A DNA stretch of 64,000 nucleotides from Archangium lansingense (GTDB lineage: Bacteria > Myxococcota > Myxococcia > Myxococcales > Myxococcaceae). The notes beneath the pieces were generated by a model. The model saw only the letters and a program-made list of their open reading frames with translations. It was not told the origin of the DNA and ran no database searches. The stretch lies in contig NZ_JAPNKA010000001.1 of NCBI RefSeq assembly GCF_026626635.1, positions 13,332,001-13,396,000 on the forward strand. The letters are read 5' to 3'. This document shows, piece by piece, positions 7,632-16,077 of the stretch; the first letter of the stretch is position 1, and every line of letters begins with the position of its first letter. The position numbers and the translations under genes are program-made.

Positions 7632-9197
7632 ATGTCTATAGTCGGGGGCATGAGACGTATCCTGTGGTTCTGGCCGCTTGTCTTCGCCATCCCCGTGGCC
7701 ATTGGCGTGGTGATCCACACCAACCTAAGCACCGACCGGCCGGGCGGTGGAGGTTGGCTGGTGACGGGCCTGTTCTCCTATACGCTCTACTACTTCGCGC
7801 TCACCTGGCCGGTGTGGTTGATGCGCATGTCCCAGGGACGCAGGATGGTCATCAGCGCGCTCGTGCCTGGGGTCCTCCTGCTCATCCTGGCCGTGGTGCC
7901 CCTGCCCCGACGAGTCCCCTTCCTGGACGTCACGGTGCGCGTGGCGTCCTTCGACGTGTGGTTCAGGCCCGGAGAGGCCCTCGACGGCAAGCTGAAGGGG
8001 TTCACGTTCGCCTCACCCTGCGAGGTTTCCCTGTGGGAAGCCGGCCAGCATGGGTTCAGCACGGAAGTCCTGGGTGTCACGTACCAGCCCGACGGCAGGC
8101 TCCTCATCCAAGGCTTCATCTCCAAGGAAGGAACGCGGAAGAAGGGCATGAAGCTCTCCCGGCTCCTGCCGGATGGGAGCATCGATCCCACCTTCAAGGG
8201 ACAGGACCGCTGCATGAGCCTCACGCCCGTGCATCCAGGCCACGTCTGGCTTCAGTCGGATGGAAAGATCCTCCTGGGCTCGAGGTCGATCTCCAGCTCT
8301 CCGAATCACGAGGACGAGCTGTCCCTGATCGTCAGCCCGGAGGGAGAAGAACTCCGCCGGGTGTCCATCCCCAAGCTCCCGGCCGAGCAGCACGTCGAGG
8401 GCCTGGTCGCGGAGATCCAGCTCCAGTCGGATGGTGGGCTGCTGATGTATGGAGGCTTCCGTCGTGAGGCGGATTCCAAGTCCGGGAGCCCCATCCTGCG
8501 AATCACTCCCGAGGGGCTGCCAGACCTGTCCTCATGGAGGGAGATGCCAGGGCTGGATGTGGCCGAGTCCATTCCCGGCGCAAGCGGTGCCGATGGGCGA
8601 CGTTTCCTCGTCGCCGACAATCCCAACGATGAGGAGTCTCTCCTCCCGGCTGTCTACTCCATCAGCGCTGAAGGGCAGCCTGATGAGGCCTTTCATGAGC
8701 GGCTTTTGGGGATGCAGCGCGAGAAGGAGTTGCGCCAGGCAACAGCCCTGGCTGTTCAGGCGGACGGAAAGCTCGTCACCGCTTTTGTGACGGGTGAGGC
8801 TCGTTCCGAGGTGAGGCGTCTGAACCCTGACGGAACCCTGGACGACACCTTCCAGCGGGAGGAGCTTCCCTTCGAAGCCAACCACCGGAGCGCTCTTGCG
8901 GACGGAGGCTTCATCGTCGCCCAGGTGGGTCCCGTGAACGCGTCCGACGAACAGACTCCAGTGGTGCTGGCACGCCTGGACTCGAACGGGCGGATCGACA
9001 GGGCGGTCGCCGAGCGTTTCCGTTCGGCGTTCGCCGAGCAAGGGATCTCGAGCATTCGCGAGCTCACAGTGGGGCCCAACGGCACCGTGCTTCTCTATCG
9101 CTTCGCGCCGCACTCGGCTGGCGGAGAGACGTTCCGCCAGCTTGTTCAGCTTCTGCCAGACGGCAGCCTGGACACCGGCTTTCATCCGCCGCTTTAG
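7632..9197 (+). CDS. Membrane-anchored delta-60 repeat (beta-propeller-like) protein
   Basis: 521 residues. Three hydrophobic segments near the N-terminus (about residues 8-24, 36-55 and 71-86) anchor it in the membrane. The rest carries several delta-60 repeats, recognisable as QPDGRLLIQGF, QSDGKILLGS, QADGKLVTAF and LNPDGTLDDTF units, ending LLPDGSLDTGFHPPL. Delta-60 repeats are common in myxobacterial and Bacteroidetes surface proteins and probably build a propeller. AAGGAGAG lies just before the ATG at 7632; ATG 7650 is an alternative. No enzymatic motif is visible. It is convergent with the pirin gene. Confidence 0.8.
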   Translation: MSIVGGMRRILWFWPLVFAIPVAIGVVIHTNLSTDRPGGGGWLVTGLFSYTLYYFALTWPVWLMRMSQGRRMVISALVPGVLLLILAVVPLPRRVPFLDVTVRVASFDVWFRPGEALDGKLKGFTFASPCEVSLWEAGQHGFSTEVLGVTYQPDGRLLIQGFISKEGTRKKGMKLSRLLPDGSIDPTFKGQDRCMSLTPVHPGHVWLQSDGKILLGSRSISSSPNHEDELSLIVSPEGEELRRVSIPKLPAEQHVEGLVAEIQLQSDGGLLMYGGFRREADSKSGSPILRITPEGLPDLSSWREMPGLDVAESIPGASGADGRRFLVADNPNDEESLLPAVYSISAEGQPDEAFHERLLGMQREKELRQATALAVQADGKLVTAFVTGEARSEVRRLNPDGTLDDTFQREELPFEANHRSALADGGFIVAQVGPVNASDEQTPVVLARLDSNGRIDRAVAERFRSAFAEQGISSIRELTVGPNGTVLLYRFAPHSAGGETFRQLVQLLPDGSLDTGFHPPL

Positions 9198-9325
9198 GGG
9201 TCGGCAAGCCGCCGGTGGATGTCCCCAAGCGGACCATCCGCGTCCAGGTGCAGTGGCAGGACGGCGCAGTCACCCGGCATGAGCCTTCACGAGGGTGGGA
9301 CGACGGGGCCGTTCTCTCTGGAATG

Positions 9326-10111
9326 TCAGGCCGCGACGTCAATCCAGAGCGCGCCGCAATCCTGCGAGGCTCGCAGCGTCAGGCCTCCCTGGTTCAGCTG
9401 CGCCCCCTCGCCTCTGGCAAGGACTCGCCCTTCCCCCAACTGCAGGGGGTCATCCAAGGACAGCAGATAGCCGGCACGTCCCGCGGCCACCGCGATTGCG
9501 GTCTCCTGTCCCGCTGCCAGATCCAGCCACCACACGCGCGCATCGCTCCGCAGGGGCATCGCCTCGTCCCCGGCCATGAGGTGGCGGCCTCCCGATGGAG
9601 CGGGCGGGACGGAGCGGCGGAAGTACGCGGGCGCACCGCCGTGCTGCTCGGGGGTGAACCACAGCTGAAACATCCGCGTGTCCTCATCCGTCTCGTTGCC
9701 CTCGGCGTGGACCATACCCTCCCGGGCCGAAATCAACTGCGCCTCGCGCGGGCGCAGCGTCGCCCCATGGGACTGGTCCCCGTGGTGGCTCAGCTCGCCG
9801 CTGAGAACGATGCTCAAGATTTCCATCTCCCGGTGCGGGTGGAGCGGGAAGCGCGAGCGGGGCGCGAAGGTGGCATCGGCCAGGACGAGAAGGCTGCCGA
9901 GTGGGCGTCCCTTGCCCGCATGGGGGCCCACGGTGGCGATGAAGTGGTCGCGCAGGCGCAGCCAGGGCAGCTCTGTCACCGGCAGGGAGGAGAGCGGGCG
10001 CAAGCGGACGTCGGCCGCGGGCGCAGGCTTCGGAGGGGAGGAACAGCCGAGCGCGGCGAGCCCCAACAGATGGGAGCCACCGCGCACCAGCGCACGACGA
10101 CCGAGCTTCAC
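9326..10111 (-). CDS. Pirin-family cupin lipoprotein
   Basis: 261 residues. It starts at GTG 10111, overlapping the stop codon of the DsbA-like gene (GTGA), so the two are translationally coupled. The N-terminus is a short lipoprotein signal ending LAALGC. The cupin core follows: FPLHPHREMEILSIVLSGEL carries two His and one Glu of the metal site, and EGMVHAEGN a third His. Pirins are metal-binding cupins, some with quercetinase activity; a lipid-anchored, exported pirin is less usual. Pairing with an oxidoreductase of the DsbA fold suggests a redox or electrophile-handling role, which is inference. Confidence 0.85.
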   Translation of the reverse strand: MKLGRRALVRGGSHLLGLAALGCSSPPKPAPAADVRLRPLSSLPVTELPWLRLRDHFIATVGPHAGKGRPLGSLLVLADATFAPRSRFPLHPHREMEILSIVLSGELSHHGDQSHGATLRPREAQLISAREGMVHAEGNETDEDTRMFQLWFTPEQHGGAPAYFRRSVPPAPSGGRHLMAGDEAMPLRSDARVWWLDLAAGQETAIAVAAGRAGYLLSLDDPLQLGEGRVLARGEGAQLNQGGLTLRASQDCGALWIDVAA

Positions 10112-10887
10112 GGTTCGACCCTTGCCTGCTTCGTCGCCCGAACGAGGGCCTCGACCAGGCGCGTTCCGGTCGCGAAGCCACTTGCGAGCACTGCGAGGCC
10201 GGCGCTGCCACGGAAGAGCACAGTGGGGAACCCGCTCACGCCCAGGGCCCTGACCTCCTGGAACTCGTTCGCCGTCGCCCGCTTCGCATCTGCCTGGCTG
10301 AACCGATCCAGGAACACGCCGAAGTCGAGGCTCTGCGCGGCACAGATACTCTCGTAGAAGGACGCCACGGTCGGGTCCTGCCCCTCGGCGTAGAACTTCT
10401 GCTGGATGGCGGCAAACACCTCGTACGCGCGCGTCGCCGGTCCGGGCGTCTCCGCGAGCATCCCGCGCATGACGAGGAACGCGCGACACGCGGGCTCGGT
10501 GTCGTAGTTGAACGCCGCTCGGTCGAGGAACCGGGTGGAGAACGGCTGCCCGGTGCGCGCGGCGATCTCCTCCCAGTGGTGGCGCAGGAAGCCTCTGAAC
10601 CGCTCGGTCCAGGCGTCCCCGCCTCCGGGACGGAGCCCGCCCACGAGGATGCGGAAGGGGATGCCTCGACGATTCGCCTCCGCTTCCAGCTGGCGGAGGC
10701 CGGGCGAGGCGCCCCAGCACCAGGAGCACATCGGGTCCCCTACGTAGAGCACCTCTCCCAAGGGCCCCTCGGCACTCGGCCCGGCAGTCTTCGGCGCAGC
10801 GCCGGGGAGCGCGCACGTCCCAGTCTCGGGGTCACACAGCGCCTGCACCTCAGGGGGCGTCTCGTTGTCGTTGCTGGGGGTCTTCAC
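10108..10887 (-). CDS. DsbA-family protein (FrnE/thioredoxin-fold oxidoreductase)
   Basis: 259 residues. GDPMCSWCWG near residue 50 is the CxxC active site of the DsbA/FrnE-like group. The long helical insertion and the cis-Pro motif (GVSGFPTVLF) near residue 220 complete the fold. The first about 45 residues are a disordered, Pro-rich leader with two extra Cys (CDPETGTC). No signal peptide is seen, so it is probably cytoplasmic. It is the first gene of a two-gene operon with the pirin lipoprotein. Function is likely dithiol-disulfide exchange or isomerisation. Confidence 0.85.
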   Translation of the reverse strand: MKTPSNDNETPPEVQALCDPETGTCALPGAAPKTAGPSAEGPLGEVLYVGDPMCSWCWGASPGLRQLEAEANRRGIPFRILVGGLRPGGGDAWTERFRGFLRHHWEEIAARTGQPFSTRFLDRAAFNYDTEPACRAFLVMRGMLAETPGPATRAYEVFAAIQQKFYAEGQDPTVASFYESICAAQSLDFGVFLDRFSQADAKRATANEFQEVRALGVSGFPTVLFRGSAGLAVLASGFATGTRLVEALVRATKQARVEP

Positions 10888-10960
10888 GGGGCTCTCCGAT
10901 TCGTTCTCATTGCAGGGGGTCTCCAGCCTCCGCCGCGCACCCTCGCACGGCGGCCAGGCT

Positions 10961-11256
10961 TTACGCCTTGACGCCGAAGGGGGCGTCGACGGAGTAGCGC
11001 CAGCTGCCGTCGGCCGAGCGGGTGACCACGTCCGACGTCCTCCCCGTCAGCACCGTCCCGTCCGGCGTCGGCAGGGACCAGTCGGCCACGACGACTGCGG
11101 TGCCCGGCCCCTCCACCACGCGCGTGAGCTTCATGTCGATGGGGCCCTTGAGCGCGAGGAAGCCCTGGAGCGCCTCGCGGATGGCGGGGCCGCGACACTT
11201 CCGGAGTTGAAGGCGGTGGCAAAGGCGGCGGGCATGTCGTGGGGGCAAGAGACCAT
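10961..11256 (-). pseudogene. Broken SnoaL/DUF4440-like (NTF2-fold) gene
   Basis: The first frame (ATG 11256) gives PAAFATAFNSG, the usual opening of DUF4440/SgcJ-like proteins. The continuation IREALQGFLALKGP through the end (DGSWRYSVDAPFGVKA) lies in another frame. Between them the expected segment of about 25 residues (the LYxPDAxL region) is missing. A short deletion with a frameshift near 11195-11205 explains both facts. The protein would have been a small NTF2-fold enzyme or binding protein. It is divergent from the LysR gene at 11357, which may be its former regulator. Confidence 0.6.
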
Positions 11257-11356
11257 GTGTTGCTCCTGCGGGAGTGGCGTCATTGCCAGGTCCCGAGAGA
11301 TAGCCCCGTGGGCCTGCGTTGACGACTTACCGCAGACGCGCACAGCATGTGCGTTC

Positions 11357-12196
11357 ATGCACATTACCTGGGACGACCTACAGACCGTGGAGGCGCTGGT
11401 GCGCACGGGGAGCGTCGTGGGCGCGGCGCGCGAGCTTTCGCTGCGCCATTCGTCCATCTCGCGGAGGGTGGACGCCCTCGAGCGTACGCTGGGAGCGCCG
11501 CTCTTCTTGCGTGGGGCGAGACTGCGCCCGACACCGCTCGGCCTCGCCATCGCCGAGCGCGCGGGCCGGATGCGTCCCCACGCCCTGGACGTGGGTGCAC
11601 TTCTCGAGGAGCAGCGCCGGGCACGCGCAGGCCAGCTCGTCATCACCACCAACGAGGTGCTGGCGTCACTGCTGTTCGGCGCGCTGCGCACGTGCGGCTT
11701 CACGCAGCGAGTTCAAGTGCGCATCTCCGAGAGCGAGCTGGCGCTGGAGCCCGGTGTGACGGACCTGGCGCTGCGGCCAAGCCATACGCCGGGGGGCGCA
11801 CTGCGGGGGCAGCAGCTCGGAAAGCTGCGGCTCGGCGTGTTCCGGGCACGGGCAGCCAGGCAGGACTCGGCGGCCTGGGTCCTGCCTTCAGGGAGCCTGC
11901 GCACCCGTTCCTCCATGCGCTGGTGGAAGGCCGTCCCCGAAGGCGCCGAGGCCCTCGTGGAGTGCGACACGCTGCTCGGCATCAGGGATGCCTGCGTTGC
12001 GGGCCTGGGGCGGAGCGTACTCCCGGCGCTGCTCGCCGAGGGAGACCCGCGCCTGCTGCTGGAGGAGGAGCTCCCGGGCGGCCCACCGGTGTGGCTGCTC
12101 TCCGCCGCCACCCGGCGCGCGGACGCGGCCCTCCGGCGGGCGCGGGAGTCACTCTCCGAAGCCCTCCGGCGCGCCCCGGGCGTGTGGGAGGCATGA
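11357..12196 (+). CDS. LysR-family transcriptional regulator
   Basis: 279 residues. The helix-turn-helix reads SVVGAARELSLRHSSISRRV, followed by LGAPLFLRGARLRPTPLG. The effector domain is short and divergent, as in LysR proteins whose ligands are poorly known. The ATG at 11357 is chosen because homology begins at ITWDDLQTVEALVRTGS; the frame is open far upstream but through the broken DUF4440 gene. It faces away from that pseudogene across about 100 bases. Targets may be the DsbA/pirin operon or the dead neighbour. Confidence 0.85.
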   Translation: MHITWDDLQTVEALVRTGSVVGAARELSLRHSSISRRVDALERTLGAPLFLRGARLRPTPLGLAIAERAGRMRPHALDVGALLEEQRRARAGQLVITTNEVLASLLFGALRTCGFTQRVQVRISESELALEPGVTDLALRPSHTPGGALRGQQLGKLRLGVFRARAARQDSAAWVLPSGSLRTRSSMRWWKAVPEGAEALVECDTLLGIRDACVAGLGRSVLPALLAEGDPRLLLEEELPGGPPVWLLSAATRRADAALRRARESLSEALRRAPGVWEA

Positions 12197-12229
12197 GACC
12201 TTCAGAGAAGCATAGGAGAAATTGGGGCG

Positions 12230-12308
12230 CTGTTGAGGGGGTGGGCTGGTGCAGAGGGGAGAGGAAGGCCGCAGACGAGTGCCGCCCGTGCTGTGCGCCG
12301 GGCCGGTG
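12230..12308 (-). repeat. About 80-bp dispersed repeat, inverted copy at 15901-15980
   Basis: CTGTTGAGGGGGTGGGCTGG through TGTGCGCCGGGCCGGTG matches the reverse complement of 15901-15980 at most positions. In both places translation of one strand gives HRPGAQ..RH.SAAFL, which supports the alignment. The copies lie outside the IS21 element, on either side of it. Confidence 0.65.
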
Positions 12309-12324
12309 GAGAAGAGCGGAGGAG

Positions 12325-12477
12325 TAGTGGAGGCGGCGGGAATCGAAGCCGCTAAGGACGGAGCCGCCTCCACTCGGGACCAGAGGCCCACCCCACGTTT
12401 TCCCTCTGAAAATGGGGCACCCATCTGTCCGGGCGAGTCCAGGCACGTCCATTCGGTTTGGTCCTTTTTTGGTCCCC
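12325..12477 (-). repeat. 153-bp dispersed repeat, copy B, with tmRNA-like 3' end
   Basis: Inverted partner of 6366-6518. The tmRNA-like end (12326-12352, minus strand) has the same T-arm and CGCCTCCACT tail. The rest of the 12197-12758 gap beyond the two repeats (12478-12752) shows no gene and only proline-rich translations. Confidence 0.7.
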
Positions 12478-12844
12478 TTGGTCCCCTCGCCGGGCGAGAG
12501 CGGCAAACCCTTCAGCCCTGAATCCATCTTCTGGCGCCGATACCTGGGCCTGCTACTACTGACCCCCAAAGCCCCCCACCAGCCCGAGTTGCCTACCGGG
12601 CCCCTGGCGGCCTCCACTGAGCCCAAGGTGCCCGCCGTGGCTGCGGTCGTGCCTGGCGACTCCCACCGCCCCGAGCCTCACCTGCCGGGGCCCTGGCCCC
12701 CTGTGTCAGGGTAGTTGACGCCTGGAGTGCCGCCCCCCTGCCAGGTGGGCCGCTTGGGTGTTGGCGTTCACGAGGAAACGCGGAAATTTGGACTGGGACG
12801 CTGGAGGTGTGCCGGGGGTCCGGCATCCCGGTCCGAGGTGAGGC

Positions 12845-13612
12845 TCAGCGCTTGGACTTCGCCCTCCTGGTCGTCGCGGCCTCCTCGGCCTCGCGGCGGC
12901 GGTAGCTCTCGCCTTCGATAGCGAGGACGTCCGCGTGGTGGATGACGCGGTCAATCAGCGCGGTGGCGCACGCGGCGTTGGGAAAAATGGTCGGCCAGTC
13001 CGAAAACGCCAGATTCGTGGTCATCACCAATGAGCGTTGTTCATACCTGCGCGCCACGACTTGAAAGAGGAGGTCCGCGTTGCGCGCGTCGTAGGCGAGG
13101 TAGCCCATCTCGTCGATGACGAGCAGGCTGGTGCGGCTGGTGTAGTGGCGCAGGCGGCGGTCCAGTGCGCGGCTGGTGTCCTGGGCGCCCAGGTCGAGCA
13201 GCAACTGGGAGGCGGTGACGAAGAGAGCGGAGTGCCCCTTGAGGACGGCCTGGTGGGCGATGTTCTGCGCGATCATCGTCTTGCCCAGTCCCTGAGGGGC
13301 GACAATGACGACGTTGCGCGCGCGCTCCAGGAAATCCAGGCGCAAGGCGGACTCGACGGCCTCGCGGTCAATCTTCTTGGGCCATCCCCAGTCGTAGTCC
13401 GCCATGGGCTTGAAGCGGCCAAGGCGGCTGCGAGACAGGCGCCGCTCGAGACTTCTGCGGCCGCGTTCCTTCTGCTCCTCGTCGGCCAGGTGCTCCAGCA
13501 ACTCGGTAGCGCCCCATCTGGCCTTCGTGGCGCGGGCGATGAGGTCCGCGAGGCCCTGGGAGGTGGCGTGCAGTCCGAGGGAGGCCAGGCGGTCAGCGAG
13601 TGGAGTCGTCAT
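12845..13612 (-). CDS. istB: IstB-like ATP-binding transposition helper (IS21)
   Basis: 255 residues, a AAA+ ATPase related to DnaC. Walker A is APQGLGKTMIAQ (note Gln-Gly-Leu rather than the usual TGVG), Walker B is LLVIDEMGYL, and a sensor-like MTTNLAFSDW follows. It starts at ATG 13612, inside the 3' end of istA (20-base overlap), typical of IS21 translational coupling. IstB regulates target choice and activates the IstA transposase. The gene looks complete. Confidence 0.93.
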   Translation of the reverse strand: MTTPLADRLASLGLHATSQGLADLIARATKARWGATELLEHLADEEQKERGRRSLERRLSRSRLGRFKPMADYDWGWPKKIDREAVESALRLDFLERARNVVIVAPQGLGKTMIAQNIAHQAVLKGHSALFVTASQLLLDLGAQDTSRALDRRLRHYTSRTSLLVIDEMGYLAYDARNADLLFQVVARRYEQRSLVMTTNLAFSDWPTIFPNAACATALIDRVIHHADVLAIEGESYRRREAEEAATTRRAKSKR

Positions 13613-15107
13613 CGGCGGAGTCCTTGTCGAGGAGGCGGTCGTAGTCGGCGAGGGAGTGGGGGCGGGTGCGGGAGGCGGCGATGCGCGGGTCATCCGGCAG
13701 CACCACGGTGAGTGGTGGAGGCTGACGCTGGCGGCGAGCGCGCTGGTCCAGGAGGTGGGCCACGGCGGGGGCGCTCACCGCCCCCTTGCGCAGGGCCTCG
13801 GCGAGGGCCTCATCCAGGGCGCGTGCGCCGTGGAGCGTAAGTAACTTCAGCAATTGAGCAGTGTGGTGTGACAGCGAGAGGTCGCGCTGGGCGAGGGCCG
13901 CGAGGAAGCCCTCCGCCTGCTGGCAGGAGGCGCGCAGCAAGTCTCGGCCGCGCAGCTCGTGCGCGCGGGCCTTGGCGTCGGCGAGGGCGGCGAGGTGGCC
14001 GGGCTGCTCCAGGGTGCGGCCCTTCTCGAAGCAGCGCGGGTGGGAGGCCACCTCCTCGGAGCCGTCCAGTACGCGTACGCGTGTCTCGGAGGCCACCAGG
14101 GTGAGGGGCTTCTTCACCAGGGTGTGTGGAATGGAGTAGTCGTTGGAGTCGAAGCGCACGTAGGGCGTCTTGCCGGAGGCGACGGGGCGCACCACGTCCG
14201 TGGGAAACGGGTGTGCGGGCAGGGGCAGCAGCCGCGGGCGTTCCTCCTCGAGGGCCGTGGCGACGGTGCGCCCGGTGACGTCGCCGGGCAATTGGCGCGC
14301 GTGGGCCACCTCGGCCGCCCACCGCGCCGCTTGAGAGTTGAGGTCATCCACGCCGCTAAAGGTGCGCGCGGCGAAGAAGGAGTCGCGCAGGTAGCGGATG
14401 GTGCGCTCCACCTTGCCCTTCTCGTTGCCGCGGTAGGGGGCGCAGGGCTTGGGTGCGAAGTGGTAGTGGCCGGCCAATTCCAGCAGGCGCGGGTGGAAGC
14501 GGATGGCGTCGCCGGCGCGCTCGAGCACCACGGACTTCAAGTTGTCGTACAGCAGCGCGCGCGGCACGCCCCCCAGCGCCTGGAAGGCCAGCACGTGGCC
14601 CCTGAGGAAGCTCTCCAGCGTCATGTCGAGGAAGAAGCGCGCGTAGAGGGCGCGGCTGTGGCCCAGCACCATGACGAAGCAGCACAGAGGGCGGCGCGTG
14701 TTGCCCACGGACAGCGTGCCGAAGTGTCCCCAATCCACCTGGGCCTCCTCGCCCGCAAGCGTGCTGCGGCGCAGGAAGGCCTCGGCGCGAGAGGTGGGAC
14801 GCACCGTGCGCACGTAGCGGCGCACCTGGAGCGGGCCACCCACGTAGCCGCGCGCCTTCACCATGTGGAAGAGGCGCATGGCGGTGAGGCGTGGGTGGGC
14901 CTCCAGGGTGGCTTGGATGAAGCCCTTGTAGGCATCCAGCAGCGTGGGCCTGACGGACTTCACCCCCGTGCCGCTGACGCGCTCGAGCGTCAGGGCGCGC
15001 CGGACGGTGTCGTGGTGCACGCTCAGCTCGGAGCAGATGGTGCCCACCTTCCAGTGCTCGGCGAAGTGCAGTCGGCGGATGCGGGCGGCGAGTTCGGGGG
15101 AAATCAT
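13593..15107 (-). CDS. istA: IstA transposase (IS21)
   Basis: 504 residues. An N-terminal helix-turn-helix (VGTICSELSVHHDTVRRAL) binds the element ends. The DDE integrase core has Asp in QVDWG, Asp in LLYDNLKS and Glu in GNEKGKVERTIRYLRDSF. The C-terminal beta-barrel region (SNDYSIPHTL) is also typical. It overlaps istB. The element ends and target duplication are intact, so recent activity is plausible. Confidence 0.93.
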   Translation of the reverse strand: MISPELAARIRRLHFAEHWKVGTICSELSVHHDTVRRALTLERVSGTGVKSVRPTLLDAYKGFIQATLEAHPRLTAMRLFHMVKARGYVGGPLQVRRYVRTVRPTSRAEAFLRRSTLAGEEAQVDWGHFGTLSVGNTRRPLCCFVMVLGHSRALYARFFLDMTLESFLRGHVLAFQALGGVPRALLYDNLKSVVLERAGDAIRFHPRLLELAGHYHFAPKPCAPYRGNEKGKVERTIRYLRDSFFAARTFSGVDDLNSQAARWAAEVAHARQLPGDVTGRTVATALEEERPRLLPLPAHPFPTDVVRPVASGKTPYVRFDSNDYSIPHTLVKKPLTLVASETRVRVLDGSEEVASHPRCFEKGRTLEQPGHLAALADAKARAHELRGRDLLRASCQQAEGFLAALAQRDLSLSHHTAQLLKLLTLHGARALDEALAEALRKGAVSAPAVAHLLDQRARRQRQPPPLTVVLPDDPRIAASRTRPHSLADYDRLLDKDSADDDSTR

Positions 15108-15116
15108 GGGCCCACC

Positions 15117-15575
15117 TCACGGCGGACGGGCAGCCCTGAAGCGCCGGCCCACGTGGGTGCGCGCAAGCGTGGTGTGGCGCAGGAAGGGACTCTGACGCCC
15201 GCACGAGGTGCAGGCGGGGATGGAGGGCGGCGGTGCATGCGGCAGTGGCCTCGCTGCGCTCGGCTCCGCGGCCACCTGCGTGGCGGCCGGGGCCGGCGCG
15301 ACGGGCACACTGGCTGTCCGCGCCACGGCAGCGGGAGACTGATGCGTCACTTTCTCTCGCCGCCGCTCCCGCCAGGCCGCCTGCCGCGCGGCATGTGCGT
15401 GCCGTCCGTCCCGGGTGCGCTGGTAGCGCGCACCAGCCGCGCGCATTGACTCCGCCCGCGCCCTTCGACTGCACGGCGGCCCGCAGTAGCGCTGGCCACG
15501 GTCGCACGCAGAGCAGAGGAAGAACACCTGCCGACACTCGGGCCGGCCGCACACCACGAAGCGCAGCGCCTCCAC
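15117..15575 (-). CDS. IS21-associated Cys-rich accessory protein
   Basis: 152 residues. The N-terminal half has a Cys pattern (CGRPECR, CSACDRGQRYC, PPC) and a basic RYQRTRDGRHAHAARQAAWR segment; the C-terminal tail has CTSCGRQS. Proteins of this type accompany a subset of IS21-like elements upstream of istA. It ends 9 bases before istA, within the inverted repeats, so it belongs to the element. A zinc-dependent DNA-binding or assembly role is plausible but I know of no demonstrated function. Confidence 0.7.
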   Translation of the reverse strand: MEALRFVVCGRPECRQVFFLCSACDRGQRYCGPPCSRRARAESMRAAGARYQRTRDGRHAHAARQAAWRERRREKVTHQSPAAVARTASVPVAPAPAATQVAAEPSAARPLPHAPPPSIPACTSCGRQSPFLRHTTLARTHVGRRFRAARPP

Positions 15576-15900
15576 GACACTCCTGCGCGCGCCGGCTTCT
15601 GGCGCCGCGCCCCGGAGTGCGCTACCTCTTCCTCACCGGCTCGCCCCTCTCGCACACCAGGGCGCGCCTCCAAGGAGGGCCCTCCAGCCGCTACTGGTGG
15701 GCCTTCCGTCTTTTCAGGACGCGCGCGACCGTGGATTCCACCGGCGCACTCTCCCCCCCTCAACTTCTCGGCCACACCCATCTCAGGGAGTGGTCTTGAA
15801 GTCAGGCAACTCCCGGCGACCCATGACCAGGAACCTGCGCTTCCTGGTGACCATCAACACTTGGGCCGGCGTGTGCCTGAAGAGGGCTGCACCGCCTCTG

Positions 15901-15980
15901 CACCGGCCCGGCGCACAGCCCTGGCGGCACCCGTCAGCGGCCTTCCTCGCCCCCTCGGCTCCAGCCCTCACCCTCAACAG
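15901..15980 (+). repeat. About 80-bp dispersed repeat, partner of 12230-12308
   Basis: Inverted copy of the block near 12.3 kb, starting CACCGGCCCGGCGCACAGCC and ending CCCTCAACAGGG. The gap 15576-16077 otherwise contains the right end of IS21 and the leader region of the lipoprotein gene. Confidence 0.65.
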
Positions 15981-16077
15981 GGCCCCCATCCCGCCGCTCT
16001 CCCCATCTGCTTGGGGCGCGCTACGTTCGCCTCCTCCCCACCTGCTTGGGGGAGCAATCAACGTCAGGAGGTGCTGC

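Larger units (their letters stand above)
12759..15859 (-). mobile_element. Complete IS21-family insertion sequence with 6-bp target duplication
   Basis: The ends are inverted repeats: TGTTGGCGTTCACGAGGAAA at 12759 and, on the other strand, TGTTGATGGTCACCAGGAAG from 15859. The same 6 bases, CTTGGG, lie directly outside both ends (12753-12758 and 15860-15865), a target duplication in the size range of IS21. Inside are an accessory zinc-finger gene, istA and istB, all on the minus strand. Total length is 3,101 bp. Confidence 0.88.

Noticed and set aside
10865..12196. A 443-residue version of the LysR protein
   Set aside because: The first 164 codons run antisense through the broken DUF4440 gene; LysR homology starts at ATG 11357.
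13959..15449. 496-residue frame opposite istA
   Set aside because: Antisense to a clear IstA transposase; no family features.
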